Positions 1 to 8,519 of a DNA stretch of 64,000 nucleotides are shown here, piece after piece. The notes below the pieces were generated by a model that did not search any database, was not told where the DNA came from, and was given only the letters and a program-made list of their open reading frames with translations. Made by a program: the position numbers and the translations under genes. The stretch lies in NCBI RefSeq assembly GCF_018332695.1, contig NZ_BOQN01000083.1:1-64000 (forward strand), written 5' to 3'. The first letter of the stretch is position 1; every line of letters begins with the position of its first letter. This DNA is from Paractinoplanes toevensis (lineage in GTDB: Bacteria > Actinomycetota > Actinomycetes > Mycobacteriales > Micromonosporaceae).

Positions 1-94
1 CGGGCCCGCCCGGCGCGGGCGCGCGGAGCGTGCGCACGACGGCGCGGGACTGAGTGGGCGGGACCGTTCGCCGACGCGTACTCATAAAGGTTTT
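1..94. other. left-edge non-coding stretch
   Basis: No gene is supported here. The stretch is GC-rich and ends in an AT-richer patch with a run of five T at 91-95 that runs into the stop codon of the next gene. No clear hairpin is visible. Confidence 0.4.
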
Positions 95-382
95 TCAGTC
101 GGCGTCGGGGAGGCCGATGGCGAAGGCGTCCTCGAGGTCGTGCTTGGAGTAGGCGCGGAACGCGATGTGCGACTCGGTGTTGAGGACACCGGCGGTCTTG
201 GAGATCTTGCCGGCGATGACCTCGGCGATGTCGTCGAATTTCGGGACCCGGACGATCGCGATCAGGTCGACGTTGCCGGCCACCGAGTAGACCTCGCTGA
301 CGCCGTCGAGGGCCGCGAGCGCCTCGGCGACCTCGGGGATCGAGTCGGTGGCGCAGTCGATGTGCACGATCGCGGTGTTCAC
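95..382 (-). CDS. stand-alone Lrp/AsnC ligand-binding (RAM) domain protein
   Basis: A 95-residue protein that consists only of the alpha-beta RAM/AsnC_trans_reg domain that Lrp/AsnC regulators use to bind amino acids and oligomerise. No helix-turn-helix precedes it. The pattern of a beta strand (VHIDC), a helix, GVSEVYSVAGNVDLIAIV and a late SHIAFRAYSK strand is typical. Starts at GTG with a GAGGAG ribosome site about 9 nt upstream. Stand-alone RAM proteins are common in actinobacteria. They may act as amino-acid sensors or modulate full-length Lrp proteins, but the ligand cannot be told from sequence. Confidence 0.85.
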   Translation of the reverse strand: MNTAIVHIDCATDSIPEVAEALAALDGVSEVYSVAGNVDLIAIVRVPKFDDIAEVIAGKISKTAGVLNTESHIAFRAYSKHDLEDAFAIGLPDAD

Positions 383-427
383 CTGGGGGCTCCTCGGCGA
401 TGAGAGCGGGACGGGCTGGTGACCATG

Positions 428-1249
428 CTATCGGCCCGGCATCGTCAGACCGCCGGGCCCGCGGATCACGTCGGTCAGCGACTCCGTCCCGGCCACCTCG
501 GCGCCCGCGAGGACGACGCTGCGGGCGACCCGGCCGCGCACATGGGCCCGCGGCCCGATCACGGACTCGTGGACGGCTCCGTCGATGCGTGCCGAGGGGT
601 CGATGAGACTGCCGCCGTTCGCGGCGTGCAGATTGGCTCTCAGGTAGTCGGCCGGAGTGCCGGTGTCGATGTAGAGGCCCTCGTAGGGGATCAGCTCCAG
701 CTCGCCGGCCCGTTCCGCCGGGCGCCAGACCGTGCGGACCAGGCTGCCGTCGCCGGCCGGCAGACCACGGACGTAACGCCACGGGATCAGCGAGAAACCG
801 GCGAAGCGGCGGCCGGAGAAACCGCCGGCCTCGCCGTCGCGGCACGGCTTGGTCAGCATCCGGACGGTGTCGCCGGACCACCGCTCGAGCAGCGCGGCGA
901 TGTCCTTGCCGGGCTCCCGGGCCGGGTCGGCGAGATAGGCGTCGGCGTTGCCGACCAGCACGCCGCGGCCGTCGATCCAGGGCTTGAGGCGTTCGACGCC
1001 GCCCGAGGTGCCGAGCGGGCCGTCCGGTTCCACCGAGAGGTGGGCCCGGTCGCCGACGTGCCGGACGATCTGGTCGCTCAGGTAGGCGGCGTTGACCGCG
1101 ACCTCGGTCAGGCCCAGGCCGGCCAGCCGGGCCAGGGCCCGGTCGAGCAGCGGGACGTTGCCCACCGGGCAGAGGGCCTTGGGTATCAGTTCGGTCAGCG
1201 GGCGCAGGCGCTGCCCCTCGCCGGCCGCGAGGATGACGCCGCAGATCAT
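428..1249 (-). CDS. NDP-sugar nucleotidyltransferase (mannose-1-phosphate guanylyltransferase-like)
   Basis: A 273-residue nucleotidyltransferase that should join a sugar-1-phosphate to an NTP, releasing PPi. The N-terminus carries the GVILAAGEGQRLRPLT nucleotide-binding signature followed by the PKAL lysine motif, and GNADAYL gives the metal-binding Asp. The C-terminal 50 residues (IDPSARIDG, VIGPRAHVRG) look like left-handed beta-helix hexapeptide repeats. The ATG overlaps the stop of the upstream Nudix gene by 4 nt (ATGA), so the two are probably translationally coupled. The sugar and nucleotide are not certain. GDP-mannose is attractive because a GDP-mannose-using transferase (PimB') lies 7 kb away. 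Confidence 0.8.
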   Translation of the reverse strand: MICGVILAAGEGQRLRPLTELIPKALCPVGNVPLLDRALARLAGLGLTEVAVNAAYLSDQIVRHVGDRAHLSVEPDGPLGTSGGVERLKPWIDGRGVLVGNADAYLADPAREPGKDIAALLERWSGDTVRMLTKPCRDGEAGGFSGRRFAGFSLIPWRYVRGLPAGDGSLVRTVWRPAERAGELELIPYEGLYIDTGTPADYLRANLHAANGGSLIDPSARIDGAVHESVIGPRAHVRGRVARSVVLAGAEVAGTESLTDVIRGPGGLTMPGR

Positions 1250-1746
1250 GCTCGCGGGCCGATCCCGAACCGGCCGAGCAGCAGGGCGGTGTTGATGGTC
1301 AGGTGGGGGAGGTCGTCGACCGGGAACCAGGCCGCCTCCAGCACCTCGGCGCCGTCGACCACCAGGGTCGTCTCGGACGCCGGGACCTCGGCGAAGAAGA
1401 TCGTGTCGACCACGCCGACGACGTGGACGATCGCGTTCGGATTGCCGGCGGTCAGGTCGTCGGGGTCGACCCGGACGCCGGTCTCCTCGAACAGCTCGCG
1501 GGCCGCGCCCACGTGCGGATGCTCGTTTTTCTTCAGCAGGCCGGCCGGCAGACCCCAGCCGTGATGCGAGGGCTGGCGCAGCAGCAGGAGCCGGGCCGCC
1601 CCGGTCGCCTCCGAGTCGTGCAGGATGGTCACCGCGCCCACCAGGAACTTCGGCGCGACCATGCGGGCCACCCGGCGGCGCATCGACCCCGGCAAGCGAT
1701 AGAACGTTGTGTACGCCAAGCCGCGCACTCGCCGAGGGAAACTCAC
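1246..1746 (-). CDS. Nudix hydrolase
   Basis: A 166-residue Nudix-family pyrophosphohydrolase. The Nudix box (G-x5-E-x7-REUxEExGU) spans about residues 69-91, with REL and FEETGV as its catalytic core. The core begins at about residue 36 with a beta strand (FLVGAVTIL). The first 35 residues are basic. GTG at 1746 was chosen because a TAGCCT hexamer lies 7 nt upstream with no ribosome site, which suggests a leaderless mRNA. A longer frame exists upstream but reads antisense to the RSH gene. It is coupled to the sugar nucleotidyltransferase. The substrate is unknown; a nucleotide-sugar or dinucleotide is plausible. Confidence 0.82.
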   Translation of the reverse strand: MSFPRRVRGLAYTTFYRLPGSMRRRVARMVAPKFLVGAVTILHDSEATGAARLLLLRQPSHHGWGLPAGLLKKNEHPHVGAARELFEETGVRVDPDDLTAGNPNAIVHVVGVVDTIFFAEVPASETTLVVDGAEVLEAAWFPVDDLPHLTINTALLLGRFGIGPRA

Positions 1747-1753
1747 GTAGGCA

Positions 1754-1759
1754 AGGCTA
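1754..1759 (-). promoter_or_regulatory. -10 element, leaderless Nudix gene
   Basis: TAGCCT on the minus strand ends 7 nt before the GTG at 1746. No Shine-Dalgarno sequence is present between them. Confidence 0.5.
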
Positions 1760-1778
1760 GCGGTGCCCCGCTGTGAGC

Positions 1779-3578
1779 TCAGTCGGGGTGGTCGACCAGG
1801 GCGATCAGCTGCTCCACGACCGCGTCCGGTTCGAGGTTGCGCTCGCACACCGCGACCAGCATCGTTTCCAGGTCGGGGTAGCCCAGTTCCTCGGCCAGCC
1901 GGCGCAGCGGCACCTCGCTGGCCAGGCCGCGGTCGTGCTTGCGCAGGGTCAGCCCGATCGTCGCCCGGCCCAGCTTCACCTTGTCGGCGATGCTCATGCC
2001 GGGCTCGTTCTTCTCGTCGAAGTAACGGTTGATCTGCATCTGGGCCTGGCTGGACTTGACGAAGCCGAGCCACTCCCGGCGCGGCCCGCGCGGAGCGTCG
2101 GGCTCGACCTCGACGTGGTCATCGGCCTCCGAGAAGATCTCGACCACGTCGCCGTCGCGCAGCGGCGAGCTGAGCGGGGCGAGCCGGCCGTTGATCGTCG
2201 CGGCCAGGCACTGGTCGCCGGTGTCGGGACTCAACTCGTAGGCCAGGTCGACCGGGGTCGAGCCGCTGGGCAGCTCGAACGCCTGCCCGTGGGCGAAAAC
2301 GGTGATCTGGGCCTCGGCCAGGTCGCAGCGCAGCGAGGCGAGGAACTGGGCGGCGTCGGTGGTGTCCTGCTGCCAGTCGAGCACCCGCTTCAGCCAGGAC
2401 AGCTGGTCGGCGCCGGACGGGTCGGCGGTCTCGGTGCTCTTCGGATAGCGATATGTCGTCGCCACCCCGAACTCGGAGAAGCGGTGCATCTGCTCGGTGC
2501 GGATCAGCACCTCGACCAGCCGGCCGTCGGGGCCGGTCACGGTGGTGTGCAGGGACCGGTAGAGGTTGTTCTTCGGCGAGGCGATGAAGTCCTTGAAGCG
2601 GCCGGCCACCGGGCGCCACTGGCCGTGGATCGCGCCGAGCGCCGCGTAACAGTCGGTGGGTGGGCCGTCGACGATCACCGCGATGCGGGGCAGATCGAAC
2701 GGGACGGCGTGGCCGCCCGCGACCGTGTCCTTCCAGATCGAGTAGTAGTGCCGGGGCCGCACCGTGACCTCGGCCGTCACCCGCTGGCGGCGCAGGGCCG
2801 AGCGGGCCTTGGCGCTGACCTCGGCGAGGTATTCCTGCCAGCCGGGACGGTTTTGCACGTGGTCGTCGATGCGCGCGTAGGAATCCGGCTCGAGGTGGTA
2901 GAGCACCACGTCGTCGAGGTCGCGCTTGAGGGCCTGGATGCCGAGGCGGTCGCAGAGGGGGACCAGCACGTCGAGGGTGGCGGTGGCGATCCGAGCCCGG
3001 CTCGCCGGGGACCGGGCGTCCAGGGTGCGCATGTTGTGCAGCCGGTCGGCCAGCTTGATGACCAGGACCCGGACGTCCTTGCCGGCCGCGACGATCATCT
3101 TGCGGATGGTCTCGGCCTCGGCCGCCTTGCCGTAGAACGCCTTGTCGAACTTGGTCACACCGTCGACCAGGTGGGTCACCTCGGGGCCGAAGTCGCTGTG
3201 CAGCGCCTCGAGGGTGTAGCTGGTGTCCTCCACCGTGTCGTGCAGCAGGGCCGCGACCAGGGTCGTCGTGTCCATGCCGAGCTCGGCGCAGATCTGCGCG
3301 ACGGCGAGCGGATGCGTGATGTACGGATCGCCGGACTTGCGCATCTGACCGCGGTGCATGTTTTCCGCGATGGCGTAGCTGCGGCGCAGGACACCCGCGT
3401 CGGCGGAGGGATGGATGCCGCGGTGGGTCTTGGTGAGCTTGGCGACCGGGTCGTCATCGCCGCCCGGGAAGCTCAGGAACGACCGGAGCCGCTTGCCGAG
3501 GGGAATGTCCTTCGAGGCGGGCGCTTGCGTGGGGAGGGCGCGTCCAAGGGCGGCGCCGTGGCCGGCGTCGACGTCCAC
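1779..3578 (-). CDS. short RelA/SpoT homologue, (p)ppGpp hydrolase/synthetase
   Basis: A 599-residue RSH protein that metabolises the alarmone (p)ppGpp. An HD hydrolase domain (about 60-220) has the full set of metal ligands: THP, LLHDTVED and KLADRLHNM. A synthetase domain (about 270-390) has GRFKDFIASP and the LIRT glutamate region, and a TGS domain lies near 430-490. The protein ends without a C-terminal ACT/RRM domain and is about 150-200 residues shorter than the main actinobacterial Rel. In the synthetase the conserved Arg of the D-L-x3-R segment is replaced (FDLPRIAVIV), so synthesis may be weak. GTG at 3578 was chosen because GAGGGGG lies 7 nt upstream. It is probably a second, hydrolase-leaning RSH. 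Confidence 0.88.
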   Translation of the reverse strand: MDVDAGHGAALGRALPTQAPASKDIPLGKRLRSFLSFPGGDDDPVAKLTKTHRGIHPSADAGVLRRSYAIAENMHRGQMRKSGDPYITHPLAVAQICAELGMDTTTLVAALLHDTVEDTSYTLEALHSDFGPEVTHLVDGVTKFDKAFYGKAAEAETIRKMIVAAGKDVRVLVIKLADRLHNMRTLDARSPASRARIATATLDVLVPLCDRLGIQALKRDLDDVVLYHLEPDSYARIDDHVQNRPGWQEYLAEVSAKARSALRRQRVTAEVTVRPRHYYSIWKDTVAGGHAVPFDLPRIAVIVDGPPTDCYAALGAIHGQWRPVAGRFKDFIASPKNNLYRSLHTTVTGPDGRLVEVLIRTEQMHRFSEFGVATTYRYPKSTETADPSGADQLSWLKRVLDWQQDTTDAAQFLASLRCDLAEAQITVFAHGQAFELPSGSTPVDLAYELSPDTGDQCLAATINGRLAPLSSPLRDGDVVEIFSEADDHVEVEPDAPRGPRREWLGFVKSSQAQMQINRYFDEKNEPGMSIADKVKLGRATIGLTLRKHDRGLASEVPLRRLAEELGYPDLETMLVAVCERNLEPDAVVEQLIALVDHPD

Positions 3579-3687
3579 TGGACACCCCCTCACCGCTCGG
3601 TCGCCCGGCACCTCTCGTGCCCCGGGGCGATCCGCCTGGCAAATCGCCGTGAAGCCACCCTAACCGCGCCGGGTGATTCCACTTGCC

Positions 3688-5472
3688 TTACAGCCTAAGC
3701 GAGCGAGCGTCATCCGAACGGTCAGTTACCGATGAGCGAACGGCCGAGTCTTTGCCCGATGCTGCGGCTTCTGCCCGGTTGAGCAGGTGAGTGAAGCGCG
3801 CGGCGCCACGAACCGGTGACACCCAGTCGCCGGACGTTTCCACCAAGCGGGTGTCGGGCTTCTCCAACCAGGCCAGGATCCGCTCGGTCTCCTCGGCGGA
3901 CGCGGCGGGCACCGGACCCGGTCCGGGTAGGACCGTCTCGGCGGTCATCCGGACCGCGTCGAGGGTCGGCCGGGGATGCTCCCGGGGCGGCGAGGTGGCG
4001 GCCGCGGCGAGCCGGCCGTGCCGGACCACGACGATCTCCCAGCCGCCGACGCCGTCCCGGCGGGCGGCGACGATCTCGGTCAGCCGGGTGAGCGCGGTCA
4101 GCCGCTGCATCCGGACGGTGGCCCGGAGCAGGGCGATCAGCCGGGAGCGCAGGACCGCGGCCTCCTCGTAGCGCCGGCTCTCGCTCATCGCCTCGATCCG
4201 GCCCATCAGCGCCGCCACGACGATCTCGGGGTCGCCGTGGATCGCGGTGCGGAACGGCAGCGCGGCGGTCGCGGCGTAGAGCTCGGGGGTGATCCGGTGC
4301 TCGCACGGCGCCGGGCAGCGGCCCAGCTCGGCCAGCGCGCAGGCCGGCATCGGGGTGCGCACGCTCAGGGTGTGGCCGCACTGCCGCAGCGGCAGCGCGT
4401 CGTAGACACCCGCGGCGGCCAGCTCGGCCGTGCGCCGGGAGGAGAACGGGCCCAGGTAGGCCGCGCCGTCGTCGGTCAGCTTGCGGACCACCGACAGCCG
4501 GGGCCAGGCCTCGGTGGTCAGTTTGAGCCAGACCACCCGTTCCGGATATTTCGAGCGGCGGTTGTACGGCGGCGAGTGGGCCGCGATCATCCGCAGCTCG
4601 CGCACCTCGGCCTCGAGCGAGTGGGCGCACTCGACCGCCTCGACCCGGCTGGCGGCGCCGAGCATCTCGGAGATGCGGGCCCGTTTCTCGCTGGCGGTGA
4701 AATAGCTGCGCACCCGGGTGGCGATGTCTTTCGAGGTGCCGACGTAGAGCGGGCGGTCGTCGGCGGCCCGGAACACGTAGACCCCGGGGGCGTGCGGCAG
4801 CCCGTCGGCCAGGTGCCGCTGGCGGCGCTGGGTGGGGGTGACCGCCTTGGCGAACTCGATGGCGTCGCCGAGGGTGTGCACCTTGAAGCTGCCCAGCCGC
4901 TCGATCAGGCCGTGCAGCACGTCGACGGTGGCCCGGGCGTCGTCGAGGGCGCGGTGGTTGGGCTGGACCGCCGAGCGGAAGAACTGGGCGAGCGTGGACA
5001 GCTTGCGGTTGGGCACCTCGTCGCGGGTCAGGGCGCGGCGGGCCACGGCGGCCGTGTCGAGCACCTTCGGATTGGGCCACGGGTAGCCGTGCCGGGCGCA
5101 GGCCGCCTTGAGGAAGCCGACGTCGTAGGGCGCGTTGTGCGCCACCAGCACCGCCCCGCGGAGGAACTCGAGCAGGCTGGGCAGCACCGTCTCGATCGGC
5201 GGGGCCGGGGCCAGCATGGCGTCGGTGATGCCGGTCAGGACGGTGATGAACGCCGGGATGCGCTCGCCCGGATTGACCAGGGTCGCGAAGACCCCGAGCT
5301 CCTCGCCGCCGCGAACCTTGACCGCACCGATCTCGGTGACGCCGGCGCCGTCGGCCGCGCCGCCGGTCGTCTCCAGGTCGAGCACCACGAAGGTGGTGTC
5401 GACCAGGGATAGCGCCGCCGGGTCGGTGAGAAGCGTGTCCAGAGTGCCCTGGACATAAGCGGGTTGTGCCAC
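3688..5472 (-). CDS. DEDD 3'-5' exonuclease fused to GIY-YIG/UvrC-like region
   Basis: A 594-residue fusion. Residues about 25-190 form a DnaQ-like exonuclease (VVLDLETTG with the DxE metal pair; HNAPYD; HRALDDARAT). Residues about 225-310 form a GIY-YIG nuclease module (GVYVFRAADDRPLYVGTSKD, then YFTASEKRARI and YNRRSKYPER). The rest resembles the UvrC central region with a Cys-rich ACALAELGRCPAPCEH segment. It matches the architecture of M. tuberculosis Rv2191 and probably acts in DNA repair separately from true UvrC. It starts at GTG with a TAATCT -10 box 7 nt upstream and no ribosome site, divergent from the NYN gene. Confidence 0.88.
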   Translation of the reverse strand: MAQPAYVQGTLDTLLTDPAALSLVDTTFVVLDLETTGGAADGAGVTEIGAVKVRGGEELGVFATLVNPGERIPAFITVLTGITDAMLAPAPPIETVLPSLLEFLRGAVLVAHNAPYDVGFLKAACARHGYPWPNPKVLDTAAVARRALTRDEVPNRKLSTLAQFFRSAVQPNHRALDDARATVDVLHGLIERLGSFKVHTLGDAIEFAKAVTPTQRRQRHLADGLPHAPGVYVFRAADDRPLYVGTSKDIATRVRSYFTASEKRARISEMLGAASRVEAVECAHSLEAEVRELRMIAAHSPPYNRRSKYPERVVWLKLTTEAWPRLSVVRKLTDDGAAYLGPFSSRRTAELAAAGVYDALPLRQCGHTLSVRTPMPACALAELGRCPAPCEHRITPELYAATAALPFRTAIHGDPEIVVAALMGRIEAMSESRRYEEAAVLRSRLIALLRATVRMQRLTALTRLTEIVAARRDGVGGWEIVVVRHGRLAAAATSPPREHPRPTLDAVRMTAETVLPGPGPVPAASAEETERILAWLEKPDTRLVETSGDWVSPVRGAARFTHLLNRAEAAASGKDSAVRSSVTDRSDDARSLRL

Positions 5473-5479
5473 GGCGGGG

Positions 5480-5485
5480 AGATTA
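5480..5485 (-). promoter_or_regulatory. -10 element, leaderless DEDD/UvrC-like gene
   Basis: TAATCT on the minus strand, 7 nt before the GTG at 5472. Confidence 0.5.
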
Positions 5486-5564
5486 GAGCGGGGGTACGAC
5501 AGAAACGTCCGGGCGCCCGGAAAAGATCACTTGCTTCGACAAGCTTTTCTGCTGCCCACGGTGT

Positions 5565-5570
5565 GAGAAT
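5565..5570 (+). promoter_or_regulatory. extended -10 element, leaderless NYN gene
   Basis: GAGAAT preceded by TGTG and followed by 6 nt and the ATG at 5577. No ribosome site is seen. Confidence 0.4.
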
Positions 5571-5576
5571 GGGTAG

Positions 5577-6950
5577 ATGTACGAGCCTCCGTTTCCCGGC
5601 GACCGCCCTTCGGAAGAGGCGGCTGTCCAGGATGCGGACGTCGAGCTCCCGGAGCCCAGCCTCCCGGAACCGGTCCGGCAGCGGATCATCGCCCTCGCCG
5701 CCGCGGCCCTGCCCGGGTTGCCAGGGGAGGAGATCCCGGTGCCGATGCGCCGGGTCGCCCGATTTGCACCGAACCGCCGGGCTCGCCTGGGTGGCCGGGA
5801 GATCGCCGCGCAGCTGACCGCCGACCCGCTCTTCCGCCAGCGGATCAGTGGCCGGGTGGTCACCGACACCGGTGACCTGGGCGCCGCGGTCGCCTCCGGC
5901 GTGGCGCCGGCCGCCGCCGACCCGGTCGAGGTCGCGGCCCTGGCCTACCTGGTCCGCCCGGACGGCTGGCGGGAGCTGATCGAGGGGGCCGGCGACGCGG
6001 TGCGGGCCGCGGCCGACAGCGCGGCCACGGCGAGCCAGATCCGTGACGCCGAGCACCGTGCCGCCCGTGCCGAACACGATCGGGCCGTCGCCAAGGTGGA
6101 GGCCGACAAGCTCCGCGACGAGCTGGCCCGGGTCCGCGAGGAACTGGGCCAGATTCGTGAGGAGGCGCGGTCGGCCGCCCGCGCCCTGCGCGAGGCGCAG
6201 GCCGCGCAGAAGCGCGCGAGCGACCTGCTGGCGACGGAGAAGGGCCGCGCGTCGCGGATCACCGCCGATCACGATGCCGAGGTACGCCGTCTGCGGACGC
6301 GCCTGGCCGAGGCGGAGGCGATGGCCGCCACCGGCAAGCAGGCCGCCAAGGACGCCCGGGCCGCCGACGACGCCCGCCTCTGGCTGCTCATCGAGACGAT
6401 CGGGCAGGCCGCCTCCGGCCTGCGCCGCGAGCTGGCCCTGGGCCCGTCCGAGAAGATGCCGGCCGACTTCGTGGCCGACACCTCGGCCGAGCGGCCCGGC
6501 TCGCCCGAGCGGTCCCGGGCCCGCGCCCAGGACACCGACGACCCCGGCCGCCTCGACCAGCTGCTGGCCCTGCCCCGGGCGCACCTGGTCGTCGACGGGT
6601 ACAACGTGACCAAACGCGGCTTCGCCGAGATGTCCCTCGAACAGCAGCGCAAACGCCTGATCACCGGGCTGGGCGGCATCGCGGCGCAGACCGGCGACGA
6701 GGTCACCGTGGTCTTCGACGGCGCCGAGCGGGTGCACGGGCTGCCGCCCGCGCCCCGGGGCGTCCGGGTGCTGTTCTCCCGCAAGGGCGACACCGCCGAC
6801 GAACTGATCCGCCAGCTGGTCCGGGCCGAACCGGCCGGGCGCCCGATCGTGGTCATCTCGTCCGACCGTGAGGTCGCCGACGGGGTGCGCCGGCACGGTG
6901 CCTACCCGATGGGCGCCGACTCGTTGTTGCGGCGGCTCGCCCGGTCGTAA
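5577..6950 (+). CDS. NYN (YacP-like) domain RNA-binding/nuclease protein with coiled coil
   Basis: A 457-residue protein. The C-terminal about 140 residues form a YacP-type NYN domain, a PIN-like ribonuclease fold, with VVDGYNVTKRG, VVFDGAE, KGDTADELI and VISSDREV supplying the acidic residues. The middle (about residues 155-275) is a long charged helix with heptad-like EADKLRDELARVREELGQ, so a coiled coil is likely. The N-terminal part is of unknown fold. By family it may act in RNA processing or decay, but no substrate can be named. It diverges from the DEDD/UvrC-like gene. Confidence 0.82.
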   Translation: MYEPPFPGDRPSEEAAVQDADVELPEPSLPEPVRQRIIALAAAALPGLPGEEIPVPMRRVARFAPNRRARLGGREIAAQLTADPLFRQRISGRVVTDTGDLGAAVASGVAPAAADPVEVAALAYLVRPDGWRELIEGAGDAVRAAADSAATASQIRDAEHRAARAEHDRAVAKVEADKLRDELARVREELGQIREEARSAARALREAQAAQKRASDLLATEKGRASRITADHDAEVRRLRTRLAEAEAMAATGKQAAKDARAADDARLWLLIETIGQAASGLRRELALGPSEKMPADFVADTSAERPGSPERSRARAQDTDDPGRLDQLLALPRAHLVVDGYNVTKRGFAEMSLEQQRKRLITGLGGIAAQTGDEVTVVFDGAERVHGLPPAPRGVRVLFSRKGDTADELIRQLVRAEPAGRPIVVISSDREVADGVRRHGAYPMGADSLLRRLARS

Positions 6951-7021
6951 TTTTTTGTCATACCCCTCGCCTAGCGTGACGGTCACCGATGGTGGTCCAG
7001 CCACCCGGGTGAGGAGGAGTG

Positions 7022-7243
7022 ATGATCATCGACTGCGGTCGCTGCGCCGGTCGGTCCGGCGAGTGCCGGGGTTGCCTGGTCAGCGCGCTGATCGACACCC
7101 CCGACGGCATTGCCGACCTGATGCCCGCCGAGCTGCGGGCGATCGAGGCGTTCGAGTTGGCCGGCTTCGACGTGGAGTTGCTGGAGACGCCGGAGCCACC
7201 GGTCGTGGTGCCGATGCTCCCGCGCCGCCGCAACGTTGCGTGA
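7022..7243 (+). CDS. small conserved-looking hypothetical protein, Cys-rich N-terminus
   Basis: A 73-residue protein of unknown function. Its start MIIDCGRCAGRSGECRGC has four Cys in two CxxC-like spacings that could bind a metal. It then continues as an acidic helical segment with a Pro/Arg tail. AGGAGG at 7012-7017 supports translation. ATG at 7022 has better spacing than the in-frame GTG at 7019. It lies 19 nt upstream of the M48 protease gene, same strand. Confidence 0.6.
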   Translation: MIIDCGRCAGRSGECRGCLVSALIDTPDGIADLMPAELRAIEAFELAGFDVELLETPEPPVVVPMLPRRRNVA

Positions 7244-7250
7244 TCACTTT

Positions 7251-7256
7251 TAGACT
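7251..7256 (+). promoter_or_regulatory. -10 element, leaderless M48 protease gene
   Basis: TAGACT ends 6 nt before the ATG at 7263. No Shine-Dalgarno sequence. Confidence 0.45.
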
Positions 7257-7262
7257 GTCGCG

Positions 7263-8519
7263 ATGACTCCACGAGCCTGGGCCGCCGGCACCCTCGTCGT
7301 GCTGCTCGTGCTGCTCGCGGTCTATGCCGCCGTGAGCATCCCGTGGCACCGGCCGCCCGCGCCGCGGGCCGACCAGCTGGCCGCCCTCGGCCGGCTTCCG
7401 GGTGAGCAGGTCGCCCGGGCCCGCGAGTTCCACTCCGCGCTGCGCCCGGGCTCCTACGGCGCGATGGGGATCGGCCTGATCGTCGCGCTGGTGCTCGGGC
7501 TGACCCCGGCCGGCGCCTGGCTGGTCGAGCTGGCCGGCCGACCGTTCGGCGGCAACTGGGTGGCCCGCGCCGTCCTCGGCGGCCTGTTCGTCACGCTGGC
7601 CGGCGAGGTGGTCACGCTGCCGTTCGCGGCCTGGCGGCACACCGTCGTGGTCCGCTACGGCATTTCCACCCAGGGCTGGGGCGCCTGGAGCGTCGACCTG
7701 CTCAAGTCGTGGGCGGTCGGCGCGGTGATCGGGGCGGTGGCGCTGCTCGGCTTCTACACGATCACCCACTTCGCGCCGCGCTGGTGGTGGGCGTTCGGGG
7801 CGGTGGGTGCGGCCGGGCTGGTCGTGCTGCTGTCCTTCGTGCTGCCGGTGCTGGTCGAGCCGGTGTTCAACAAGTTCACCCCGATGGCCGACGGCCCGCT
7901 CCGCTCGTCACTCATCGAGCTGGCCGATCGCGACGGGGTGCCGGTGCGGGACGTTCTGGTGGCCGACGCGTCCCGGCGTACAAAAGCCGTGAATGCCTAC
8001 GTGTCGGGTCTCGGCCCGACCCGGCGCATCGTCGTCTATGACACCATGATCACCGAGGCCACCCCCGACGAGGTGGTGTCGGTGGTGGCGCACGAGCTGG
8101 GCCACGCCAAGGACGGCGACGTGCTCGTCGGCACCGTCCTCGGCGCGCTCGGCACGGCCGTCGCGGTGATCGCGCTCTACCTGCTCGGCTCCTGGGCCGG
8201 CCTGCTGCGGCTGGCCGGGGTCGACTCGATCGGCGAACCGCGAGCCATCGGACTGATGCTGGCCATCGTCTCGGTGGCCGGGCTCCTGGCCGGGCCGGCG
8301 CAGGCGTTTCTGTCCCGGCGCATCGAGGCCCGCGCCGACGAGCACGCCCTGGTGCTGACCGGCGACCCGGCCACATTCGAGGCCATGCAGCGCCGGCTCG
8401 GCACCGTCAACCTGTCCGACCCCGACCCGCCCACCTGGGAATACCTGATCTCCGCCTCGCACCCGTCCACGGTGGAACGGATGGCCGCGGCCCGCGCCTA
8501 CGCCCGGGGTGAGCGCTGA
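7263..8519 (+). CDS. M48-family integral membrane zinc metalloprotease (Ste24-like)
   Basis: A 418-residue membrane protease. Several hydrophobic segments are visible (residues about 5-22, 70-90, 100-120, 150-170, 180-200, 290-340). The zinc site is AHELGHA, with a later EARADEHAL segment supplying the third ligand. The length and layout fit Ste24/CAAX-type prenyl protease 1 homologues. In bacteria these usually act in membrane protein quality control rather than on prenylated proteins, so the substrate is open. The stop overlaps the ATG of pimB by 1 nt (TGATG), indicating coupling. Confidence 0.87.
   Translation: MTPRAWAAGTLVVLLVLLAVYAAVSIPWHRPPAPRADQLAALGRLPGEQVARAREFHSALRPGSYGAMGIGLIVALVLGLTPAGAWLVELAGRPFGGNWVARAVLGGLFVTLAGEVVTLPFAAWRHTVVVRYGISTQGWGAWSVDLLKSWAVGAVIGAVALLGFYTITHFAPRWWWAFGAVGAAGLVVLLSFVLPVLVEPVFNKFTPMADGPLRSSLIELADRDGVPVRDVLVADASRRTKAVNAYVSGLGPTRRIVVYDTMITEATPDEVVSVVAHELGHAKDGDVLVGTVLGALGTAVAVIALYLLGSWAGLLRLAGVDSIGEPRAIGLMLAIVSVAGLLAGPAQAFLSRRIEARADEHALVLTGDPATFEAMQRRLGTVNLSDPDPPTWEYLISASHPSTVERMAAARAYARGER

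Noticed and set aside
5500..5540. Small hairpin between the DEDD/UvrC-like and NYN genes as terminator
   Set aside because: The stem is only 4 bp (CTTG/CAAG) and both genes diverge from the gap, so no transcript would end there.
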